Below, in pieces: positions 26,229 through 34,421 of a DNA stretch of 64,000 nucleotides. This DNA comes from an uncultured Pseudohongiella sp. (GTDB lineage: Bacteria > Pseudomonadota > Gammaproteobacteria > Pseudomonadales > Pseudohongiellaceae), in contig OX638323.1 of the NCBI GenBank assembly GCA_951812715.1, positions 1,426,001 to 1,490,000 of the forward strand, in the 5' to 3' direction. The notes beneath the pieces are model-generated. The model did not search any database and was not told the DNA's origin. It saw only the letters and a list, made by a program, of their open reading frames with translations. Each line of letters begins with the position of its first letter. Positions within the stretch are counted from its first letter, which is position 1. The translations under genes and the position numbers were made by a program.

Positions 26229-26329
26229 ACGTGATAGATTATGAGCAAGGAAGGAGGGGGTTGAATGAAGCGCATGAGGTACCGGGTAGAGCTGTTTGTG
26301 AAAGCGAGCTTGATTGACCCAATTGGCTT

Positions 26330-26983
26330 ATGAATTTAGTCACCTTCGACCTTGATGGTACGCTGGCCGATTCGGAGACGTTCGACGGTCAGCTTTACGT
26401 TCAGTCCGTGCGGACCGTGCTGGGAACCGAGATCGAAGCTGACTGGTCCGGGTATCGTCACCGGACCGACAGCGGGATTCTCAATGAGATTATTGATCGG
26501 TCGAAGATGAACAACAATCAGCTCTCGGTGCATAACGCGGTCAGGCAAGTCTTCACGAATCTTGTGGCGGATTACGTGGCTGCTCGCGACGGGATACTGC
26601 CGGAGATACCCGGCGCGAGCGATTTCATTAGGCGGCTCATGAAGCAGCCAGGGGTCTGCGTGGCAGTGGCCACGGGAGGATGGGAGGAAACGGCGCGGAT
26701 CAAGCTCCGAGCAATCGGGCTCGACCCACGGCGACTGTCCATCGCATCCTCCTCGGACGCAATTGGCAAGGTTGATATCATGCGGATCGCCGAACAACGC
26801 GCCTTGCCATCTGGTGGCGCGAAGCGAAGAACGTACTTTGGCGACAGCCCATACGACCGGGAGGCAAGCCAGAAATTGGGGTACGACTTTATCGCGATCG
26901 GGGAGAACGTGGAACATCACCCTCGGCATAAGGACTTCCGCGGCGCCGAATCGATACTTCGGGATCTCGGATTGAGCGGCTGA
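26330..26983 (+). CDS. HAD-superfamily hydrolase (phosphoglycolate-phosphatase-like)
   Basis: The protein is 217 aa with no signal. Motif I is VTFDLDGTLADSE, motif II VAVATGGWEETARIKLRAIG, and motif IV RTYFGDSPYDREASQKLGYD followed by FIAIGENV. A helical cap of about 65 residues after motif I makes it subclass I. The substrate is unknown. Its GC content is normal for the window, unlike the HAD gene upstream and the SDR gene downstream, so the block is a composite. The ATG at 26330 is not preceded by a strong ribosome site. Confidence 0.8.
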   Translation: MNLVTFDLDGTLADSETFDGQLYVQSVRTVLGTEIEADWSGYRHRTDSGILNEIIDRSKMNNNQLSVHNAVRQVFTNLVADYVAARDGILPEIPGASDFIRRLMKQPGVCVAVATGGWEETARIKLRAIGLDPRRLSIASSSDAIGKVDIMRIAEQRALPSGGAKRRTYFGDSPYDREASQKLGYDFIAIGENVEHHPRHKDFRGAESILRDLGLSG

Positions 26984-27032
26984 TTCATTTGCAATTTTAT
27001 CATTGTCTATTGAACAAGGAGCGATCTCTGGA

Positions 27033-27791
27033 ATGAAACGAGAGAAAAAGAGAATTGCCATCATTACAGGTAGTAGCAGAGGTATTGGAGCTGCTACTGC
27101 AATTGAAGCAGCCAAGCTTGGATATGAAGTTTGTATCAATTTTATCGAAAACGAATCTGCTGCACTAAAAGTTGCAGATAGAATTCGAAACCAAAATGGG
27201 AAGTGTATTACCGTACAAGCTGACGTTAGTAAAGAAGCAGAAGTGATTCGACTATTTGAAGAAGTCGATAAGAAACTCGGGACTGTAACAGCGTTAGTTA
27301 ATAATGTTGGTGTGTTGGGAGTGAAAAAGCGGCTTTCCGAAATGACTGGGGACACGATCAATCACATATTGACTGCAAATGTCTTAAGTTGCTTTTTGTG
27401 CAGCCGTGAAGCAGTTCGTAGAATGGGGAATTCTTTTGGCGGAAATGGCGGGAGTATTGTAAACGTATCTTCCGCAGCTTCCAGACTTGGTGCTGCTGGA
27501 GAATATATTGATTATGCCGCCTCTAAAGGAGCAATGGACACACTCACAATCGGATTGTCAAAAGAAGTAGCTTCGGAAGGCATAAGGGTTAACAGTGTCC
27601 GGCCTGGATACATTTTCACGGATATTCACGCCAATAGCGGCGATCCTGACAGAGTTGAAAAATTGGCAAAGAGCCTACCTATGCAAAGAGGTGGAGACCC
27701 AAAGGAAGTAGCGGATGCGATTTTATGGTTATTGAGTGAAGAAGCCTCATATGTAACTGGAAGTTTTATCGATTTAGCAGGTGGTAGATAG
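27033..27791 (+). CDS. SDR-family NAD(P)-dependent oxidoreductase
   Basis: The protein is about 252 aa. The cofactor motif is IAIITGSSRGIGAATAIEAA, the strand-4 motif LVNNVGVLGVKKR, the catalytic Ser NVSSAASRLG and the YxxxK EYIDYAASKGAMD. The end ILWLLSEEASYVTGSFIDLA is classical. The cofactor preference appears NADP-leaning but this is uncertain. I start at ATG 27033 rather than the in-frame TTG 27003 because the conserved fold begins right after it. GC is low with A-rich codons, which marks it as acquired. It ends a few bases before repeat copy D. Confidence 0.88.
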   Translation: MKREKKRIAIITGSSRGIGAATAIEAAKLGYEVCINFIENESAALKVADRIRNQNGKCITVQADVSKEAEVIRLFEEVDKKLGTVTALVNNVGVLGVKKRLSEMTGDTINHILTANVLSCFLCSREAVRRMGNSFGGNGGSIVNVSSAASRLGAAGEYIDYAASKGAMDTLTIGLSKEVASEGIRVNSVRPGYIFTDIHANSGDPDRVEKLAKSLPMQRGGDPKEVADAILWLLSEEASYVTGSFIDLAGGR

Positions 27792-27793
27792 CA

Positions 27794-27829
27794 GTAATGG
27801 GACACCTATCAGGTGGATGTTCCATGAAC
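27794..27829. repeat. Palindromic repeat, copy D (short)
   Basis: TAATGGGACACCTATCAGGT then GGATGTTCCATGAACC. A shortened and diverged member located directly after the SDR stop codon. Confidence 0.65.
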
Positions 27830-27881
27830 CAATTGCACTTGGATCATTTTTGCGGAGAACGAATTGAAAGCCGACACAGCT

Positions 27882-27899
27882 GTCAAGGAATCCTTGACA
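27882..27899. repeat. Perfect inverted repeat GTCAAGGAATCCTTGACA, copy 2
   Basis: Identical 18-mer to 24952-24969, in direct orientation because it is palindromic. Its flanks (GACACAGC on the left, CTGCATCC on the right) resemble those of copy 1 only weakly. Confidence 0.8.
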
Positions 27900-27990
27900 A
27901 CTGCATCCGATGGAGAGCCCTGCAAGACCATACTCTACAATCTCGAACTTGTTCCAGCCACCAGCAACAGCGTGCGTCCCTCTTTTCAAC

Positions 27991-29940
27991 TCAGGGCAAC
28001 CCCAGAGCCACCAACTCCGGCTCGTCACCAAAGCTGCCGACGGCTACCACGATGTATTGCCTTCCTTCGTGCATATAGCTCATCGGAGCGCCGGTCGTGC
28101 CTGAGGGCAGGTCGGTGCGCCAGACTTCCTCGCCGGTGAATTTGTCGTAAGCCCGGAAGGCGGTGCCCCACATGTTGGGCTGGGTGCCGCCGTGGTTGTT
28201 GCTGCCTACGCCGATGAAGAGCAGCGTTCTCGTCAGGAGCGCGGCGGGGCGGCTGGCGATGCCGAGGGTGGGCAGGTCGAGTTCGTCGAGATCGGGATGC
28301 TCGCTGAGCGAATCGCCGTTGGCGATCTGTCAGATGTGCTCGCCGGTGTTCATGTCGATGGCGGTGATGCGGCCCCAGGGCGGCTTGGTCAGGGGGATGC
28401 CGTCGAGGTAAGGCGCTTCGCGGTTCGGGCTCCAGTACGGCATGTCGGCGTCGGGTTCGTCGGTTGGTACGAGCCGGTAAACGCGGGGAATGTCGTTGGC
28501 GAAGCCGTAGTAGTAGCCGGTTTCGGGGTCGAATGCGCCGGTGTTCCAGTTGGCGGAACCCCAGGAGCCCGGCAAGGTCAGCGTGCCCTGGTTGCCGCCG
28601 GGCTCATCGCTGACGATGCTCGGCGGGGTGAAGATCGGTCCGGTGACGAAGTTCGCCACCGTGGCGCGGGCGACCTGGGCGACTTCGGGAAAATCGACAA
28701 TGTCTGCTTCGGTGATGCCCTGGGTTGCGATCGGCGCCGGCTTCGTCGGGAAAGGCTGGGTGGGTGAGAGCACTTCGCCGGGCACATCGGATTGCGGCAC
28801 CGGCAGTTCTTCGATCGGCCAGACCGGCTCTCCGGTCACGCGGTCGAACACGTAGACCCAGCCGGTCTTGTTGGCCTGCATCACCGCCTTGATGGGGCGG
28901 CCGTCGACGACGATGTCGCCGAGTACCGGCGGGCCGACGTTGTCATATTCCCAGACGTCGTGATGCACCATCTGAAAGTGCCAGACCCGCTCGCCGGTAT
29001 TCGCGTCAATGGCGACCAGGCTGTTGGAATACAGGTTGTCGCCGGGCCGGTGGCCGCCGAAGTACGCTGCGGTGGGAGCTGTGAAGGGAACGTAGACGTG
29101 GCCCAGTTCCTCGTCCGCAGACAGGCAGCACCAGGATCCGAGGTCTCCCGCGCCTTGCCAGGAATCGTTGCCCCAGGTATCAGTGCCGAACTCCCCATCC
29201 TGCGGAACGGCGTGAAAAGTCCACAGCAATTCGCCGCTTATGGCATCGAAACCGCGCACATCCTCGGAATGGACGCCGCGCCATTGGGTGCCGCCGTCGC
29301 CGGCGCCATTGACGGTGCCGGAGATTATGATCACACCGTTTACCACGATGGGTGCGCTTGAGACCAGGCTGAAAGTCTCCGCACCCTCGGGAATCAGGTT
29401 GACGGCGCCGTCGTCGCCGAAATTGGCGATCGGTTCGCCCGTGGCCGGATCCAATGCGTAGAGATTGCCCAGCCGCACGGCGAAAATACGATCCTGCGAT
29501 CCATTGGACCAATATTCGATGCCACGAGATGAGGCGCCGCGGGTAGTCTGGAGACTGTCCGCATCGAAGGGCTGCACCCAGCGGGTGGCGCCTGTGGCCG
29601 GGTCAATTGCCTCGACGAGGCCGACGCCGTTGGAAGTATAGAGAACGCCGTCGACATAGATGGGCGTTGCGCGAAAATTCCCGGAAATCCGAAGCTGCGG
29701 GTCGGCATCGGTAACCGACCGATCCGCGGCGGGTCTGCGCCAGACTATTTCCAACTCGTCCACGTTGCCGGCATCGATTTGGTCCGCCGGCGAATAGCGC
29801 TGGAAGGCTTTGGTTCCGCCCCAATAGGGCCAATCCGAGACCTGGGCCTTCAGGCCGATGGGAACGACGCTCAGCATTGCCGCCGACGATAAGGCTACCC
29901 AGCATGAGTTCGAAACGATACAGCGAAGGGTTTTGAGCAT
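27991..29940 (-). pseudogene. PQQ-dependent dehydrogenase interrupted by a TGA
   Basis: A 650-codon frame from ATG 29940 encodes signal-like CWVALSSAAMLSVVPIGLKA, then DWPYWGGTKAFQRYSPADQI. All propeller repeats follow: PATGATRWVQPF, AISGELLWTFHAVPQDGEFG, NTGERVWHFQMVHHDVWEYD. At 28330-28332 the frame has TGA in MNTGEHI-stop-QIANGD, exactly where the paralogues have Trp (GEILWQV, GEKLWHV). After it the same frame continues uninterrupted to FGDEPELVALGLP and TGA 27991. A GSW-CC segment (DLGSWCCLSADEELG) gives it adjacent cysteines that the intact copies at 4.4 and 6.3 kb lack. One base change (TGG to TGA) explains the break. Confidence 0.85.
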
Positions 29941-30019
29941 GGCTCGATATCTCCCGGAATCCGAGCAACTTTTATCAAGCCCCCCGCCCGCTGGCAAGTT
30001 GCCAGGCAATGGTGCCAGG

Positions 30020-30062
30020 CAATGGGACACCCATAATTTCATCAAGTGAGTGTCCCATGAGC
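30020..30062. repeat. Palindromic repeat, copy E
   Basis: CAATGGGACACCCATAATTT then CATCAAGTGAGTGTCCCATG. It sits upstream of the broken PQQ dehydrogenase, preceded by a duplicated TGCCAGGCAATGG. Confidence 0.8.
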
Positions 30063-30149
30063 CCCCCAGTGAGCCCACCATGAGCTCCATGAATTGAGCA
30101 GTTCGATGCAAGCCCAAGCGCCATCAATCATCCTCATTTTGAAAATGAT

Positions 30150-30186
30150 GGATCCCGCGACTGCGCGCAGGATGACAGTTTGGGAT
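30150..30186. repeat. Possible short derivative of the 31-bp repeat family
   Basis: GATCCCGCGACTGCGCGCAG then GATGACAGTTTGGG resembles the array start at 32609 with the central CTTCACTG missing. Weak similarity only. Confidence 0.35.
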
Positions 30187-30271
30187 TGCAGGATGACGGC
30201 GCGAATTAATTGACCATGGTCATGACCATGGTATTATTCCTGACTTGTACCACTGCCAAAAGTGAACGCGG

Positions 30272-30535
30272 ATGGAAACAGACATCAGCACGAGCGGACA
30301 GACCATCAAGGCTTCCGAATTCAAGGCCAAGTGTCTCAAGTTGATGGACGAAGTCGCGGAAACCGGAAAAGAGTATGTGATTTCGAAGAACAATCGACCG
30401 ATAGCGCGTCTCGTGCCTTATCGAACCAGACCCGCAAGCCTGTTTGGCATCGACAAGGAAGAGGTTGAGATTCTCGGCGACATCCTGGAGCCGATCGACG
30501 TCGATTGGGAAATGGATTCAAGCCGGGGATCTTGA
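30272..30535 (+). CDS. Phd/YefM-family antitoxin of a VapBC-type pair
   Basis: The protein is 87 aa. TIKASEFKAKCLKLMDEVAE then TGKEYVISKNNRPIARLVPY is the DNA-binding dimer fold; VEILGDILEPIDVDWEM is the toxin-blocking tail. It is followed after 3 bases by the PIN toxin gene, so the two are co-transcribed. Upstream, ATGGTCATGACCAT (around 30216-30229) is a palindromic candidate operator for autoregulation. Confidence 0.85.
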   Translation: METDISTSGQTIKASEFKAKCLKLMDEVAETGKEYVISKNNRPIARLVPYRTRPASLFGIDKEEVEILGDILEPIDVDWEMDSSRGS

Positions 30536-30538
30536 AGC

Positions 30539-30940
30539 TTGTTGCTCATCGACACGCATGTATTGTTGTGGCTTCGCATCGGCGACAAGCGCCTTGGATC
30601 GGATGCACGAACCCAGGTGGATCAGGCATGGCAATCCGGCGAACTCGCCGTATCGTCGATTTCGTTCTGGGAAATCGCCATGCTCAAGAGCAAGCGCAGA
30701 ATCAGTCTCGCTTACACGCCGGAACATTGGCGGCGGGTGCAGATCGAACAGGGATTGATCGAAATTCCGGTGGATGGCGCGATCGGTTCGAGAGCCGCGG
30801 GCCTCGCCGAATTTCATGCCGACCCCGCCGACCGCTTTATCGTCGCCACCGCGATGGAAAAAGGCTGCCGGCTGATCACCGCCGACCGGCGCATCCTCGA
30901 CTGGCCCGGCGAGTTGGCTCGGCTGTCGGCGCTGGATTAA
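30539..30940 (+). CDS. vapC: VapC-type PIN-domain toxin
   Basis: The protein is 133 aa, TTG start. The acidic residues of the PIN nuclease site are visible: D in LLIDTHVLLW, E in ISFWEIAMLKSK, D in ADPADRFIVATAM and D in LITADRRILDW. This subgroup (with HVLLW and WEIAML) pairs with Phd-type antitoxins, as here. It would cleave RNA, often initiator tRNA or rRNA, when not bound. Both genes are intact. Confidence 0.88.
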   Translation: MLLIDTHVLLWLRIGDKRLGSDARTQVDQAWQSGELAVSSISFWEIAMLKSKRRISLAYTPEHWRRVQIEQGLIEIPVDGAIGSRAAGLAEFHADPADRFIVATAMEKGCRLITADRRILDWPGELARLSALD

Positions 30941-31125
30941 TCGAGCTGACCCGAATTCCCGAGTGCACAGCGACAATCAGGATGAGAATGCCGCCAAAAG
31001 CGCGGCGCCGAAAATCCTCGGGAAAGCTCTGATCAAGTCAGAGCTTCCCTGCGGCACAGGGATGTGCCGCCGAATTCGACGGGTGAAGGCAAGCGTTTTC
31101 GAAGCACAGCTTCGAGCGCAACCGA
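30941..31125. repeat. Mosaic of repeat fragments shared with 37.6-37.8 kb
   Basis: GCTCTGATCAAGTCAGAGC (a 7-bp hairpin) and GGATGTGCCGCCGAATTC are followed by GCAAGCGTTTTCGAAGCACA then GCTTCGAGCG. The same pieces occur in the opposite order and strand around 37660-37805 and in the 72-bp array. The stretch has no gene. Confidence 0.6.
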
Positions 31126-31207
31126 AACGACATGGAGCTACGCTCCGTGGGTGGAGCAAGCCATTGAATTCGGCAGCAAAACAAAACCATGCTCGTTTTG
31201 CGATAAT

Positions 31208-31233
31208 GAAAAATTCCCTGGAGGGAATTTTTC
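31208..31233. terminator. A/T-flanked perfect hairpin, terminator-like
   Basis: GAAAAATTCCC pairs with GGGAATTTTTC around a 4-base loop (TGGA). The A and T tracts lie within the stem, so it could end transcription from either strand. It sits next to the 3' relic of a PLP-enzyme gene. Confidence 0.5.
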
Positions 31234-31248
31234 AAAGAATATTTGGAC

Positions 31249-31316
31249 CGACATTCCCCTGCCCGCGACGCGCCAGATCGTTTCCACTCGCTTGTTGCGG
31301 ATGGCGTAAGCGTCCG
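31249..31316 (-). pseudogene. Duplicate of the last about 20 codons of the DSD1-type PLP enzyme
   Basis: The minus strand reads DAYAIRNKRVETIWRVAGRG then MS, against DHIYAIRNDRVEAIWRVAGR then GMSA at the end of the intact gene (33000-33060). The nucleotide match extends over about 60 bases with scattered changes. It adjoins the stop of the DUF4143 ATPase gene, so a second copy of the PLP-enzyme gene once stood here. Confidence 0.75.
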
Positions 31317-32501
31317 TCATAGATGTTCGCGCAGCCGAAAACTGTTGATTGCCATTGCCTGGGGGCCAATGGGATGGCTTTGCCGGGTGCGGCAAAAAAC
31401 CATCACGGGCAATCGCGCGTTTCGCAGCAAGGGCTGCGTTGCAAGCGCCTGTCTGACATCCCTCAGCGCCGGGAGCTCCTTCCATTTGCTTTCGGCTAGA
31501 GTCAGTTCGCCGTTGCGCTCGATGACGAAGTCGACTTCCCTCGACTGGTCGCGATAAAACCACAGCGACGCCTCGGGAGATTCGATGCCTATGAACTTGC
31601 GTAATTCGCCGAAGACAAAAGTCTCCCAGATCGCTCCGATGAAATAATTCTGGCTGACGACAGCTTTATTGAGACCTAGCAGGAAACAGAGCAATCCCAC
31701 ATCGTTGAAATAGAGCTTGGGTGACTTGGCGAGACGCTTGCCGATGTTTTGGTAGTAAGGCTCCAGTAGCGTGATCTGGTTTGTGGCTTGCAAAACACTC
31801 AGCCATTGGTCGATGGTTTTGTGACTGATGCCGACTTCCTTGCCGAGTTCGGTCTTGTTAAGCAACTGACCGGACCGAATCGCGGCGGCCCGCATGAATC
31901 GGTCGAAGTCCCGCAAGGACGTAACGTTCAGAATCTGGCGCACATCGCGTTCCAGATAGGTCGCCTGGTAGCCGCGGAAAAAGTCTGCCGGCGGCAGTTC
32001 CGGATCTTTCCAGAGCTGTGGCATGAATCCGCGAACCAGAATCTCGGCGATTCCGTCTTTCGATTCTCGCTCGGCAAAGGCGCTGCCCAGTTCATTGATC
32101 GACAGCGCCTCCAGTTCAAGTACGCCGCAGCGGCCCGCCAGGGAGTCTGAAATTTCCCGCATTAGCGCGAATTTCTGGGACCCAGTGAGAATGTAGCGTC
32201 CGCCGGCTTCACGGTTGCGGTCGATTTCGACCTTGAGATGCCGAAACAACTTGGGCGCATATTGCACCTCATCCACCAGCAGCGGGGCCGGATGCCTGAT
32301 CAAGAAGGTTTGCGGATCCTCCTCGGCAAGCTGAGCTTCCGCGGGCAAGTCGAGACTGACGTAGTTGTAGTCGGGAAAAAGCCGGGTCAGCAAGGTCGTC
32401 TTGCCGGTCTGACGGGCGCCGGTGACGACAACGGCGGGAAAATGCCGGGCTAAACGCCGCACAGATGTCGACAAATCTCTTGGAAATACATTTTTCGACA
32501 A
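31317..32501 (-). CDS. AAA-type ATPase with C-terminal DUF4143
   Basis: The protein is 394 aa. Walker A is VVVTGARQTGKTTLLTRLFP, Walker B PAPLLVDEVQYAP, sensor 1 ILTGSQKFALM. Next is a winged-helix part (LNKTELGKEVGISHKTIDQW) and the C-terminal nuclease-like DUF4143 region SREVDFVIERNGELTLAESK. Proteins of this family are common in accessory islands and their cellular role is not established. It begins at a TTG (32501) without a strong ribosome site. It is flanked by a PLP-enzyme relic and the 31-bp array, so it may have inserted between duplicated segments. Confidence 0.85.
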   Translation of the reverse strand: MSKNVFPRDLSTSVRRLARHFPAVVVTGARQTGKTTLLTRLFPDYNYVSLDLPAEAQLAEEDPQTFLIRHPAPLLVDEVQYAPKLFRHLKVEIDRNREAGGRYILTGSQKFALMREISDSLAGRCGVLELEALSINELGSAFAERESKDGIAEILVRGFMPQLWKDPELPPADFFRGYQATYLERDVRQILNVTSLRDFDRFMRAAAIRSGQLLNKTELGKEVGISHKTIDQWLSVLQATNQITLLEPYYQNIGKRLAKSPKLYFNDVGLLCFLLGLNKAVVSQNYFIGAIWETFVFGELRKFIGIESPEASLWFYRDQSREVDFVIERNGELTLAESKWKELPALRDVRQALATQPLLRNARLPVMVFCRTRQSHPIGPQAMAINSFRLREHL

Positions 32502-32608
32502 TTTAGGGAGTCATAGTTCCTATATGTGGAAGTAATAATACAATTCTGTTGGTATGTTGGCTACCCCGAGTGTATTACGAATATGCTGATTTGGGGGAAG
32601 AGTGGATA

Positions 32609-32955
32609 CCGCGACTCCGCTTCACTGCGCGCGGAATGGCAGTGGGGGAGGCTTCACTGCCCGCGGAAGGACAGCGGGGAGGCTTCACTGCGCGCGGAAT
32701 GACAGTGGGAGAGGCTTCACTGCCCGCGGAATCACAGCGGGGAGGCTTCACTGCCCGCGGAATCACAGCGGGGAGGCTTCACTGCCCGCGGAATGACAGC
32801 GGGGAGGCTTCACTGCCCGCGGAATGACAGCGGGGAAGCTTCACTGCGCGCGGAATGACAGCGGAGGAGGCTTCACTGCACACGGAATGACAGCGGGGAG
32901 GCTTCACTGCGCGCGGAATGATTATGAGAGACTTCGCTCCGTGCGGAATTGCCGT
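32609..32955. repeat. 31-bp tandem repeat array, about 10.5 units
   Basis: The unit is GGCTTCACTGCCCGCGGAAT followed by GACAGCGGGGA, repeated back to back with small substitutions. Within each unit CCCGC and GCGGG can pair, giving a hairpin around GGAATGACA. The right end degenerates into CTTCGCTCCGTGCGGAATTG near 32935. Single related copies are at 757-799 and perhaps 30150. The array lies between the ATPase start and the 3' end of the PLP-enzyme gene. There are no unique spacers, so it is not a CRISPR. Confidence 0.9.
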
Positions 32956-32992
32956 AGGAGCTTCCCTTTGCGGTCAGGGTCCGGTAACTGGA

Positions 32993-34234
32993 TCAAGCCG
33001 ACATTCCCCGGCCCGCGACGCGCCAGATTGCTTCCACCCGGTCGTTGCGGATGGCGTAGATGTGGTCGTACAGGTTAACCACGGGATCGCAATGCGAGAC
33101 GATCAGTTCGAGCTTGTTTCCGACCTGGTAAGTGCGCGATGCGTTGTCGCCATAGCGGATGGTTCCGAACTCGTCCGAGCCGGAGGTGTAGCTGATGTCG
33201 GTCTCGCCCTTGACGACGGGCCAGGGGCGATTGATCGTGCAGGCCTTGGCGCCGGCGTCGGACGTCGCGCGGCCGGCGTATTGATCGTTCAGCACCGTGG
33301 TCAGGATCGTCAACGAGGGCTCGAAGTCCGAGTAGACCGCATCGTCCTGTTCGCCGCCGATTTCCAGATATTGGGCGTCCATGAAGACATAGCTGCCGAC
33401 CTGAACGTCGGTCAATCCGCCGATTTCGTGATCGATGTTATAGGTGCCGGTGCCGCCGCCGCTGAAGATGTCGGTTCTCAGGCCGGATCGTTGCAGCAGT
33501 TCGAGAGTGTCCGCGGCAGGCGCCATTGCATCGAGCGTGCGAGTCCTGCGCGCGGCGAAACCGGCGACATGTTGCGAGGCGCCGTCATAGCTGAGCATGC
33601 CTCTGAAGCGAAGGCCGGGGAGCTGGTCGACGAGTTGCGCCAGGCTCAGGGCGGGCTGCCCCGGCGGCGTGCCGGTGCGACCCATGCCCGGGTCGACGTC
33701 TACCACCACGTCCGCAACCAGACCCCTGGCCACCGCGGCCGCGGACAGCAGGCGCGCATTGTCCATGGTATCGGTCGCCTGAACGAAACCGGGGCAATCC
33801 TCGGCCAGAGACATCGCGCGATTGATCTTGGTCGGCGTGACATTGGTCGTGGTCATCAGAATCTCTTCGATGCCATTCTGATACATGACCTCGGCTTCGC
33901 TCACCTTCGCGGTGCAGATTCCGATCGAGCCGGTATCGATCTGCATCCGGGCGATCACCGGACATTTGTGCGTTTTCGCATGGGGCCGGCTGGCGATTCC
34001 GTTCGCGCCCATGGTCGCTTGCATTTTCGCCAGGTTCGCCTCCAGCAGATCCAGATCGACGCAAAGCGCCGGCGTGTCGAGTTCCCATTTCGAGACATCG
34101 ACCTGCATCTCGCCGTCAACGAAGAAACTCTGCATCTCGGCGATCGTATAACCGCGCACCGATGTGGGAATCCAGATGGCGGCGGCCCCGCTGGCCTGCA
34201 GGAATCGACGCCGGTTGAAGTGGGATGCTTTCAT
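32993..34234 (-). CDS. Tat-exported DSD1-family PLP enzyme (D-threonine aldolase/D-serine dehydratase-like)
   Basis: The protein is 413 aa. The Tat motif NRRRFLQASGAAA is at residues 7-19. The alanine-racemase-type barrel begins ELDTPALCVDLDLLEANLAK; the PLP lysine is in SRPHAKTHKCPV (about Lys 87). VDVDPGMGRTGTPPGQPAL and FSGGGTGTYNID bind the cofactor phosphate, and the C-terminal metal site is LELIVSHCDPVVNLYDHIYA (His-Cys). Relatives cleave D-threonine or dehydrate D-serine in the cytosol. A folded holoenzyme carried by Tat into the periplasm is consistent with the signal. The N-terminal GYTIAEMQ insert is not family sequence. Confidence 0.88.
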   Translation of the reverse strand: MKASHFNRRRFLQASGAAAIWIPTSVRGYTIAEMQSFFVDGEMQVDVSKWELDTPALCVDLDLLEANLAKMQATMGANGIASRPHAKTHKCPVIARMQIDTGSIGICTAKVSEAEVMYQNGIEEILMTTTNVTPTKINRAMSLAEDCPGFVQATDTMDNARLLSAAAVARGLVADVVVDVDPGMGRTGTPPGQPALSLAQLVDQLPGLRFRGMLSYDGASQHVAGFAARRTRTLDAMAPAADTLELLQRSGLRTDIFSGGGTGTYNIDHEIGGLTDVQVGSYVFMDAQYLEIGGEQDDAVYSDFEPSLTILTTVLNDQYAGRATSDAGAKACTINRPWPVVKGETDISYTSGSDEFGTIRYGDNASRTYQVGNKLELIVSHCDPVVNLYDHIYAIRNDRVEAIWRVAGRGMSA

Positions 34235-34292
34235 GAGCTGATCTCCAGCCTAACAGCGGGCGAGGCAAGTCTCACCCGTGAGGCGCTTGCAT

Positions 34293-34421
34293 TTATCTGG
34301 CCGCCCGCCCGAGGTAGCGCTGAAAGGTTTGTTCGACGAAATCGTCTACGCCGGGTACAAACAGGACGGCGAGAATCGTAACGACGATGGCAATAGCTAC
34401 GGCCCAATAGAACAATTTCAT
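34293..34421 (-). CDS. 42-residue single-helix membrane peptide
   Basis: The ATG at 34421 follows GAGGAAA at seven bases. The peptide begins MKLFYWAVAIAIVVTILAVL, then FVPGVDDFVEQTFQRYLG and ARAAR-like basic end (GRAAR), TAA. It has one hydrophobic helix with a short charged tail inside or outside. It lies just upstream of the PLP-enzyme gene, 58 bases away and co-oriented, so it could be an accessory subunit. No family is recognised. It is too short to be picked up by length-filtered gene callers. Confidence 0.6.
   Translation of the reverse strand: MKLFYWAVAIAIVVTILAVLFVPGVDDFVEQTFQRYLGRAAR

Noticed and set aside
28330..28332. TGA as selenocysteine in the quinoprotein
   Set aside because: Paralogues have Trp at the same place, and no selenocysteine insertion context or selenium enzyme family is involved.
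31138..31563. Minus-strand 141-codon frame
   Set aside because: It overlaps the end of the ATPase gene in another frame and includes the PLP-gene relic; no independent gene.
32609..32955. CRISPR array candidate
   Set aside because: Units follow each other without unique spacers and no cas gene is nearby; it is a simple tandem repeat.
32918..34381. Long plus-strand open frame across the PLP-enzyme gene
   Set aside because: It is antisense to a well-recognised enzyme and has no family-like sequence.
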